Shown: piece after piece, positions 1 through 4,916 of the stretch
How positions within the stretch are numbered: the stretch's first letter is position 1
How the letters are laid out: each line of letters opens with the position of its first letter
Assembly (NCBI GenBank): GCA_903932565.1
Contig: CAIZGQ010000358.1
Location: 1 to 5,580 of the forward strand
Source of the DNA: an uncultured Hyphomicrobiales bacterium
GTDB taxonomy: Bacteria; Pseudomonadota; Alphaproteobacteria; Rhizobiales; Beijerinckiaceae
Reading direction: 5' to 3'
Length of the DNA: 5,580 nucleotides
Notes under the pieces: generated by a model
The model's database searches: none
The model's input: only the letters and a program-made list of their open reading frames with translations
What the model was told of the DNA's origin: nothing
Made by a program: the position numbers and the translations under genes

Positions 1-246
1 AGGAACGTTACCACGCGCGTGATGCCGCCCACCACCACGCGCGGCTCGATCTCCAGTGACTGCATCTCGTCATCAGCGCCATCGCCACCGATGGCGTCGG
101 GGAAGTTCAACAAAGCCGATCCACACCGCCATTGGCTTTGGCAGGATGAAGGGCGAGACACCAGCGCTCACCACGTAATATTGCCAGGCGGCAATCATCA
201 GCAGCGCCAGGAGTGGCGAGGCCATCCATTCAAGGCTCTTGCGCAT
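1..246 (-). CDS. ABC transporter permease, NitT/TauT type, N-terminal part; reading frame appears disrupted
   Basis: This is the start of the inner-membrane permease that would pair with the ATPase and binding protein encoded just upstream. The ATG at 246 is preceded by GAGGGG four bases away (251-256 on the complement) and overlaps the end of the ATPase gene by 17 bases. The first 50 or so residues begin MRKSLEW, then give one hydrophobic helix (PLLALLMIAAWQYYVV) and the loop FILPKPMAVW, which matches the 'LPSP' segment that follows the first helix in SsuC/TauC-type permeases. After about position 103 the frame runs into a stop (73-75). Permease-like residues continue in other frames: SPTPSVAMALMT in one, then LEIEPRVVVGGITRVV in another towards the window edge. 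At least two single-base shifts therefore seem present. They could be sequencing or assembly errors, or true decay. Identity as a permease is fairly safe; intactness is not. Confidence 0.65.
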
Positions 247-1021
247 GGAACCCCTCAAGACGTTGGCGCAAATCACTGCAGATGTGGGTGAACGCGGCGT
301 CGGATTGCAAATCGAGCCTGCGTGGGCGCGGGAAGTCGACGCGCACCTCGTGATCGATGCGCCCGGGACGCGGTGACAGCAGCAGGATGCGGTCCGCCAG
401 AAACACAGCCTCGCTGATCGAGTGTGTGACCAGCACGATGGTGGAATTTGTCTGCTGCCAGATGCGCTGCAGCTCCATGTTCATGGCATCGCGCGTCATG
501 GCATCGAGCGCGCCAAACGGCTCATCCATCAGGAGAACTTTGGGATCGTAGCTGAGCGCACGCGCAATGGCGGCGCGCTGGCGCATGCCGCCCGAGAGTT
601 CTTTCGGCCAGCGACGCTCGAAGCCCGAAATGCCGACCATGGCCGCCAATTCGTGCGCGCGTCTGGTCTGCTCGGCTTTGGATGCACCGCGCATGGCAAG
701 CGGCATGGCGATGTTCTGCTCGATGGAATACCAGGGAAACAGATTTGCATCCTGAAACACGACGCCAAGGTCCGCCACAGCTGCAGGATCGCGCTTGCCG
801 CCAACCCACAAATCGCGCCCGCCGATATTGATCTTTCCGGAGGTTGGCTCAATCAGCCCGGCGATCAGCCGCAACAGGGTGGTCTTGCCACATCCCGATG
901 GGCCGAGCAGCACCACAAGCTCGCGCTCGGCAATCGACACATCTGTGGGCGTCAGGGCAATGACGTTGCCCGATCGTGTCTCAAACGTCTTGCCGACACC
1001 AGCCAGGTGAATCGCTGTCAT
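230..1021 (-). CDS. ABC transporter ATP-binding protein, NitT/TauT (SsuB/TauB-like) family
   Basis: This is the cytoplasmic ATPase that powers the importer encoded on either side of it. The 263 residues contain every ABC signature in order: Walker A GPSGCGKT (40-47), Q-loop Q90 in VVFQDANLFPW, signature LSGGMRQR (142-149), Walker B VLLMDEP (162-168), D-loop ALD (171-173) and switch His200 in VTHSISEA. The 'LFPW' after the Q-loop and the 'DEPFGALD' stretch are typical of the nitrate/sulfonate/taurine branch, and about 260 residues is the usual length. The ATG at 1021 overlaps the stop of the binding-protein gene by four bases (ATGA), and its 3' end overlaps the permease start by 17 bases, so the three importer genes are one transcription unit. 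The ligand cannot be read from the ATPase. Confidence 0.95.
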   Translation of the reverse strand: MTAIHLAGVGKTFETRSGNVIALTPTDVSIAERELVVLLGPSGCGKTTLLRLIAGLIEPTSGKINIGGRDLWVGGKRDPAAVADLGVVFQDANLFPWYSIEQNIAMPLAMRGASKAEQTRRAHELAAMVGISGFERRWPKELSGGMRQRAAIARALSYDPKVLLMDEPFGALDAMTRDAMNMELQRIWQQTNSTIVLVTHSISEAVFLADRILLLSPRPGRIDHEVRVDFPRPRRLDLQSDAAFTHICSDLRQRLEGFHAQEP

Positions 1022-2013
1022 CCTTTGGCAGCTTCTTCAACAAAGCGGTTTGTGTAGAGCTTCGTTTCATCCACGATGTTGGCAATACCCGCCTCAGCCA
1101 GATTATCGCGGGCGGATTTCCAAAGCTCCGGCACGTTGCGCAGCAGGTTTGCGCGTCCCTCGCTCAACCAGAATTCAATGTCTTTCTTGACGGTGACAAT
1201 CAGCCCGTCCTTGTCGCGGATTCCCGGGATCTCAAACTGGGCTGCCGCGCGATCCAGGATCGGCTCCAGCGGACCTGTCAGCATTTCCTCCGCGCTGGCT
1301 TTCATGGCTTTGACAAAGCCAAGCACAATGTCGGGCTGCTTGTCGATGATCTCCTGCGTGGTGAAATAAGCCTGGCTCGGCATCTTGGCGTAGCGGTCCG
1401 TGCTCCAGGCCATGACCGGCATCTTCTGGTGCTGCAGAATTTCGACAACATTGCTGGTGGCGATGAAACCATCAATGCGACCCTGCTGCAGAAGCGCAAA
1501 CGAGCCCGGATTGTTGCCGACAACTTCGCGCGGCACATCAGCCTTGGAGATGCCGACCTTGAACAGCATCAGGTCGAGCAGGTTCTCCGTGGTGCCCCCG
1601 ATGGAGACAATGCCCATGCGCTTGCCGCGCAGATCTTCAGCCTTGGTGATGGGCTTGTCATTGCTGCTAATGACGAAAAACGTCGAGCCCTGAAAGATCG
1701 TCGCAATGGAAACCAGCGACAAGTTTTTCTGCGTCGTTGACGCTTTCATCATGTCGATAGGCGCGGCGCGGGTGAACTGGCAACGCCCGGCGGCAAGCTG
1801 CTGCACACCGGCGGCAGCCCCGCCCGCGCCCAGCAATTGCACGTCGAGCCCGGCGCGCTCGAAATGCCCGCCGGACTTGGCGTTCATCATTTCCAGAAAG
1901 TCGACAATGAAACCAAATGGCGTCAGCACGGTGATAGATGTTGCCGCACGAGCGGGGCCGAGCAGAGCCGTGCTGGCGACACCGGCGAGGATCTCGCGAC
2001 GACTTACCTGCAA
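1018..2013 (-). CDS. ABC transporter periplasmic substrate-binding protein, NitT/TauT family (NMT1/THI5-like), Tat-type signal
   Basis: This is the ligand-capture component of the importer, expected in the periplasm. I place the start at the TTG at 2013 because GGAGG lies five bases upstream (2019-2023) and because it yields a compact twin-arginine signal: SRREIL at residues 4-9, a hydrophobic stretch (AGVASTALLG) and a likely cleavage after ARA near residue 23. A further in-frame TTG at 2043, directly after a TGA, would add ten residues but has only a weak GAAAG upstream. The mature part has features of the THI5/NMT1-like fold used for taurine, sulfonate, nitrate, pyrimidine and aromatic acid uptake: a TPFGFIVDFLE start, GGAAAGVQQLAAGRCQF, DLRGKRMGIVSIGGTTENL and LLQQGRIDGF. 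It is 331 residues, a normal length. It lies 59 bases after the lyase gene and overlaps the ATPase start by four bases. The ligand is unknown; the context suggests the substrate of the neighbouring catabolic enzymes. Confidence 0.9.
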   Translation of the reverse strand: MQVSRREILAGVASTALLGPARAATSITVLTPFGFIVDFLEMMNAKSGGHFERAGLDVQLLGAGGAAAGVQQLAAGRCQFTRAAPIDMMKASTTQKNLSLVSIATIFQGSTFFVISSNDKPITKAEDLRGKRMGIVSIGGTTENLLDLMLFKVGISKADVPREVVGNNPGSFALLQQGRIDGFIATSNVVEILQHQKMPVMAWSTDRYAKMPSQAYFTTQEIIDKQPDIVLGFVKAMKASAEEMLTGPLEPILDRAAAQFEIPGIRDKDGLIVTVKKDIEFWLSEGRANLLRNVPELWKSARDNLAEAGIANIVDETKLYTNRFVEEAAKG

Positions 2014-2018
2014 GGCAT

Positions 2019-2023
2019 CCTCC
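2019..2023 (-). promoter_or_regulatory. Ribosome binding site GGAGG deciding the TTG start of the binding-protein gene
   Basis: The complement reads GGAGG, then five bases, then TTG (2013-2011). It is the only strong Shine-Dalgarno match near the beginning of this gene, and it favours the internal TTG over the TTG at 2043. The protein from this TTG starts right before the twin-arginine motif, as expected for a Tat substrate. Confidence 0.6.
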
Positions 2024-2072
2024 GACGCGCGGGTAAACCGCAATCAGCTTTCAACATGATGCAAACCCAAAC

Positions 2073-2966
2073 TCACTTGTAAATATTCGACTGGTCCAGC
2101 AGCTCCTGCAGTCCCAGTATGCTGTTCAATCCATCAAAATCGAGCATCCGCGAGCGGAATGCGTTTGTCTGGCCGTTTGTCCGCAGGCTTTGGTAAAAAT
2201 CCTGCGCCTGCAGCGCGAGCGCCCTGACAATACCGCCGGGGAAAATCACGAGCTTGAACCCCAGTGCATGCAAGTCCTCGGCCGATTGGATGGGTGTGCG
2301 ACCGCCTTCCACCATGTTTGCGAGGAGCGGCAAGGGCGTCGCCAGGTTTTTGACGATCCGAGCCAATTCGTCCTGCGAAGGGGGGGCTTCGACAAACAGG
2401 ATGTCAGCACCGGCTTCCGCGTAGAGTTGCGCGCGCTCGATGGCGCGCTCAAAACCCTCGACCGCAATCGCATCCGTACGGGCAATAATGAGCATATTGG
2501 GATCACGGCGCGCATCGAGCGCGGCCTTGACCTTCCCCACCATTTCGGACGCTGACACCAGGGCCTTGTCTTTGAGATGCCCGCAGCGTTTCGGGAAGGT
2601 CTGGTCTTCGAGTTGAACGGCATTGGCACCGGCTCGTTCCAGCGTGCGAATGGAGCGCTGGACATTGATGGCGTTGCCAAAACCGGTATCGCCATCAACG
2701 ATGATCGAGGAGTCCACGCGATCGCGAATGAGCGTCAGTGTGTCTGCCAGTTCCGAGATGGAAACAAGGCCGATGTCCGGCCGCCCGAGGCGCGTGTAGG
2801 CGACGGCGGCACCTGACAGATAGAGCGTGTCAAACCCTGCGGAGCTTGCAAGATGGGCTGTCAGCGCATCGAAGACGCCCGGCGCAATCACCCCGCCATT
2901 GCTGAGTTTTTCGCCAAGGGAACGGCTGTTGGTGCTTGGTCGATGCGGCACGTTGGAAACGCTCAT
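2073..2966 (-). CDS. Isocitrate lyase/PEP mutase superfamily C-C lyase (methylisocitrate or 2,3-dimethylmalate lyase-like)
   Basis: This is a cytoplasmic Mg-dependent TIM-barrel enzyme expected to split a 2-hydroxy-dicarboxylate or tricarboxylate into a 2-oxoacid (pyruvate or glyoxylate) and a second acid. The 297 residues match the usual length of PrpB-like lyases. Visible landmarks are SGAAVAYTRLGRPD (51-64, phosphate/carboxylate loop), the metal-site region VDGDTGFGN (90-98), QLEDQTFPKRCGH (118-130) with the lyase catalytic loop KRCGH and Cys128, IARTDA (161-166), the acidic FVEAP (191-195) and LANMVEGGRTP (215-225). The KRCGH cysteine is the hallmark of the lyase branch (isocitrate, methylisocitrate and dimethylmalate lyases) and argues against a PEP mutase. 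The ATG at 2966 is chosen because homology begins soon after it. The frame stays open upstream, but that part crosses the divergent control region and reads as non-coding. The ribosome site is weak (GAGAA). It is first in the leftward operon, before the importer genes. Oxaloacetate decarboxylase-type activity is an alternative. Confidence 0.9.
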   Translation of the reverse strand: MSVSNVPHRPSTNSRSLGEKLSNGGVIAPGVFDALTAHLASSAGFDTLYLSGAAVAYTRLGRPDIGLVSISELADTLTLIRDRVDSSIIVDGDTGFGNAINVQRSIRTLERAGANAVQLEDQTFPKRCGHLKDKALVSASEMVGKVKAALDARRDPNMLIIARTDAIAVEGFERAIERAQLYAEAGADILFVEAPPSQDELARIVKNLATPLPLLANMVEGGRTPIQSAEDLHALGFKLVIFPGGIVRALALQAQDFYQSLRTNGQTNAFRSRMLDFDGLNSILGLQELLDQSNIYK

Positions 2967-3036
2967 AAAGTTCTCAGACGCAATCGCGAGCCAAGGAATA
3001 CCGCTCTGGACGTTCCATCGACAGCTTTTGAATTTG

Positions 3037-3042
3037 TATGAT
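3037..3042 (+). promoter_or_regulatory. Candidate rightward -10 element TATGAT
   Basis: TATGAT differs from the sigma-70 consensus TATAAT at one position. A start of transcription near 3049 would follow, about nine bases before the Shine-Dalgarno sequence at 3058-3063. The -35 is poor (TTCCAT at 3013-3018, 18-base spacing), which would fit a promoter needing an activator or one with weak basal activity. The hexamer overlaps the left half of the palindrome at 3039-3052. Confidence 0.4.
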
Positions 3043-3052
3043 ATCGATAACA
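3039..3052. promoter_or_regulatory. LacI-type operator-like palindrome TGATATCGATAACA
   Basis: This 14-base site has one mismatched base pair in its symmetry (position 3 against 12) around a central CG and a perfect 8-base core TATCGATA. It fits the LacI/GalR-family pattern TG-N2-A-N-CG-N-T-N2-CA. It overlaps the candidate -10, so binding here would block the rightward promoter, and it lies in the only AT-rich patch between the two operons, so it could also affect the leftward one. The wider TTGT...ACAA ends (3034-3053) leave a GntR-family site as an alternative. It is a single occurrence and unproven. Confidence 0.4.
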
Positions 3053-3057
3053 AGATC

Positions 3058-3063
3058 AAGGGG
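3058..3063 (+). promoter_or_regulatory. Strong Shine-Dalgarno sequence AAGGGG ahead of a 10-codon leader ORF
   Basis: AAGGGG is followed by six bases and then the ATG at 3070. It is the best ribosome binding site in the divergent region. The annotated hydratase start at 3127 or 3133, by contrast, has only an AT-rich TTTGAAAAC upstream. This suggests that ribosomes enter here rather than directly at the hydratase gene. Confidence 0.45.
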
Positions 3064-3069
3064 TGCAGC

Positions 3070-3102
3070 ATGGCGCAGCATTTGCGTGCGGCGGGCGCAT
3101 GA
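3070..3102 (+). CDS. Possible leader peptide ORF (MAQHLRAAGA), first of three coupled tiny ORFs
   Basis: Ten codons plus TGA, preceded by AAGGGG at ideal distance. The stop overlaps the next ATG as ATGA (3099-3102). Two further tiny ORFs follow: MMSAI (3099-3116) and MTLKTWR (3113-3136), again joined by ATGA overlaps at 3113-3116 and 3133-3136. The last overlap includes the ATG at 3133, the third codon of the hydratase large subunit as usually started. The peptides show no run of one amino acid, so a classic amino-acid attenuator is not indicated; a chain for translational coupling or reinitiation is more likely. The pattern could still be chance in a sequence rich in ATGA. Confidence 0.35.
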   Translation: MAQHLRAAGA

Positions 3103-3126
3103 TGAGCGCGATATGACTTTGAAAAC

Positions 3127-4404
3127 ATGGCGATGAATCTGGCGGAGAAAATTCTCGCGAAAGCGGCAGGGCGCGCCCGTGTCAGCCCGGGCGAGATCCT
3201 GACCTGTTGCGTTGATCTCGCCATGATCCATGATTCTGGTGGGCCCCGTCGCGTTGGGCCCATTTTGAAGCGATGGGACGTGGGAATCTTCGATCCCAGC
3301 CGCGTGGTTCTGATCAGCGACCACTATGTGCCCGCCATCGATGACGAAACTCGCCGCATCGCCGATATCACCCGGCGTTTCGCCACTGAACACAAGATTT
3401 CGAACTTTCATGAGGCCGAGGGCATCTGCCATGTGGTGTTGCCCGAACGCGGGCATCTGAAGCCCGGCATGTTTGCCGTGGGCGGTGACAGCCATTCGCC
3501 CACCGGGGGCGCTTTTGGCGTTTACATGTTTGGCATCGGCGCGACTGAAATGGCCGGCGTGCTGGCGACGGGTGAGATCTGGGTGCGGGTGCCGCAGACA
3601 ATCGAGATCAGCTTTGACAATGCCTTCGGGCCAGGCGTCGTGGCCAAGGATGTGATGCTGTTTTTGTGCGGACAGCTTGGCATGGATGGCGGACGCTCGG
3701 AGGCTGTGCAGTTTTCCGGCTCTGCGATCCGTGCGCTGTCCATGCAGGAGCGGATGACGCTCTCCAACATGACGGCGGAACTTGGCGGGCAGGTGGGTCT
3801 GATTGAGCCGGACGCCACCACCGCCGCCTATATCCACGCAGCGGGCGCTGATGCTGGTCCACTGGACCATTGGAAAAGTGATGCCGATGCGGTCCGTGCC
3901 GCGCATTACACCTACGATGCAGCAGCCCTCGCGCCGCATGTGGCGGCTCCCCATTCGCCTGCCAATTCCGCGCCGATCGGCGACATGGACGCAGTAAAGA
4001 TCGATGTCGCCTATATCGGTGCTTGCACCGGCGCGAAGCTGGTCGATCTGCGCATGGCGGCGGAAGTTCTTAAAGGCCGCAAGATTGCGTCGCATGTGTC
4101 GCTCATGGTGGCACCTGCCTCGCGGCGCGATCAGGACGCAGCGGCCCGCGAGGGAACGTTGCAGATCCTCGTTGAGGCCGGCGCAAAACTTTATCCCAAT
4201 GCCTGCGGCATTTGTGCGGGCTACGGCGGCACACTGGACGACGACGTGACGTGCCTGTCGTCAACAGCGCGCAATTTCAAAGGACGCATGGGTGCAGCGT
4301 CCTCACGGGTATATCTGGGCTCGCCCTATACGGTTGCAGCCTCGGCCGTGGCGGGCCACATCGTTGATCCGCGCCCCATGCTGGCCGAAGGAAAACGCCC
4401 ATGA
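3127..4404 (+). CDS. Aconitase-family hydro-lyase, large subunit (LeuC/homoaconitase/DmdA-like)
   Basis: This is the [4Fe-4S]-cluster catalytic subunit of a two-part hydratase/dehydratase that should interconvert an unsaturated di- or tricarboxylate and its 2-hydroxyacid in the cytoplasm. The 425 residues match the short archaeal-type large subunits. Landmarks are the catalytic SDH (64-66), GGDSHSPTGGAFG (119-131), SNMTAELGGQVGLIEPD (213-229), the three cluster cysteines Cys300 (IGACTG) and Cys360/Cys363 (NACGIC), and ARNFKGRMG (381-389) with the two substrate-binding arginines. Two positions differ from the common signatures: GSCTN reads GACTG, and the N before RNF is Ala381. Starts at 3127 and 3133 are both possible. 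Neither has a good ribosome site, and 3133 is tied by ATGA to an upstream tiny ORF. An in-frame TGA at 3103 excludes longer versions. It overlaps the small-subunit gene by four bases. Role in leucine synthesis is unlikely given the lyase, importer and monooxygenase neighbours. Confidence 0.9.
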   Translation: MAMNLAEKILAKAAGRARVSPGEILTCCVDLAMIHDSGGPRRVGPILKRWDVGIFDPSRVVLISDHYVPAIDDETRRIADITRRFATEHKISNFHEAEGICHVVLPERGHLKPGMFAVGGDSHSPTGGAFGVYMFGIGATEMAGVLATGEIWVRVPQTIEISFDNAFGPGVVAKDVMLFLCGQLGMDGGRSEAVQFSGSAIRALSMQERMTLSNMTAELGGQVGLIEPDATTAAYIHAAGADAGPLDHWKSDADAVRAAHYTYDAAALAPHVAAPHSPANSAPIGDMDAVKIDVAYIGACTGAKLVDLRMAAEVLKGRKIASHVSLMVAPASRRDQDAAAREGTLQILVEAGAKLYPNACGICAGYGGTLDDDVTCLSSTARNFKGRMGAASSRVYLGSPYTVAASAVAGHIVDPRPMLAEGKRP

Positions 4405-4916
4405 GAGGCCGGGCGTTTGTGTTTGGCGACGGTATCGACACGGATGCGTTGGCGCCCGGCATCTTCATGAAACTGCCAATTGCAGAGCTGGCACGGCACT
4501 GTTTGGAATCCGTCGATTCGACCTTTGTGCAAAACGTGAAGCCCGGCGATATTCTTGTCGGGGGCTTGAATTTTGGCGTCGGATCGTCGCGCGAACAGGC
4601 AGCTGAAGCTTTGAAGGAACTTGGCATTGCCTGCGTGATTGCGAGATCGTTCGGCAACATCTTTTATCGCAACGCTTTGAATTTTGGACTGCCAGTGCTG
4701 GTCTGTCCCACTTGGAGCGGGATCCAAAACGGCGATGTGTTGGATGTGGATCCACGCTCCGGATTGATCGAAAATCTGGCTCAAAAGACCGGCTTCTCGG
4801 CGCAGCCCTTGCCTGATTTCCTGCTGGAGATGATCGACAATGGTGGCCTCGTGCCGCATCTTGAAAAGCGATTTGCGCGCGAGCGGCAAAATATGACCGG
4901 GAAGACTGAGCCATGA
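4401..4916 (+). CDS. Aconitase-family hydro-lyase, small subunit (LeuD/homoaconitase/DmdB-like)
   Basis: This is the swivelling-domain subunit that completes the active site of the preceding large subunit. The 171 residues carry GDGIDTDALAPG (9-20), the equivalent of GDNIDTDxIIPG, then GLNFGVGSSREQA (54-66) with the substrate-binding Ser-Ser-Arg, and IARSFGNIFYRNALNFGLP (79-97). Length and the NFGVGSSRE form fit the archaeal-type small subunit rather than the roughly 200-residue bacterial LeuD. The specificity loop after PG reads IFMKL, where isopropylmalate isomerases have a form close to YLVY and homoaconitases one close to YLRT, so the substrate is not obvious. The usual H after SSRE is Q. 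The start ATG overlaps the upstream stop (ATGA), with AAGGA at 4388-4392 as ribosome site, and the stop overlaps the monooxygenase start in the same way. Confidence 0.9.
   Translation: MRGRAFVFGDGIDTDALAPGIFMKLPIAELARHCLESVDSTFVQNVKPGDILVGGLNFGVGSSREQAAEALKELGIACVIARSFGNIFYRNALNFGLPVLVCPTWSGIQNGDVLDVDPRSGLIENLAQKTGFSAQPLPDFLLEMIDNGGLVPHLEKRFARERQNMTGKTEP

Larger units (their letters stand above)
2967..3126. promoter_or_regulatory. Divergent control region between the lyase/importer operon and the hydratase/monooxygenase operon
   Basis: These 160 bases separate the two operons and must contain both promoters. The centre (about 3021-3056) is clearly more AT-rich than the flanks and carries a near-palindrome, a good rightward -10 hexamer (TATGAT, 3037-3042) and the sequence TTGATC on the complement (3054-3059), which could be a leftward -35. 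I could not assign a convincing leftward -10. The right part holds a strong Shine-Dalgarno sequence and tiny ORFs listed separately. A regulator gene is not in the window. Confidence 0.6.

Noticed and set aside
422..1057. A 211-codon open frame on the + strand opposite the ABC ATPase
   Set aside because: The opposite strand contains all ABC ATPase motifs in order. This frame has none.
976..1740. A 254-codon open frame on the + strand opposite the binding-protein gene
   Set aside because: There is no motif or plausible ribosome site, and the opposite strand encodes a clear binding protein with a Tat signal.
2004..2057. A 17-codon ATG frame overlapping the binding-protein start as a separate gene
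   Set aside because: It has a weak ribosome site and no conservation evidence. At most it is a coupling element, mentioned under the TTG start finding.
2014..2072. Possible terminator between the lyase and binding-protein genes
   Set aside because: No GC-rich hairpin followed by a T-run is visible on the - strand, so I treat the genes as co-transcribed.
2967..3263. A 99-residue upstream extension of the lyase frame on the - strand
   Set aside because: It runs through the promoter region and into the oppositely oriented hydratase gene, has no family-like motifs, and the 297-residue version from 2966 already has the normal PrpB length.
2974..4095. A 373-codon open frame on the - strand opposite the hydratase large subunit
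   Set aside because: It is rich in His, Arg and Gly with no recognisable motif, and lies opposite a gene with complete aconitase signatures. It is a codon-bias shadow.
3127..4916. Assignment of the hydratase pair as leucine-pathway leuC/leuD
   Set aside because: There is no leuA or leuB nearby, the specificity loop and the asparagine signatures differ from isopropylmalate isomerase, and the neighbours are catabolic.
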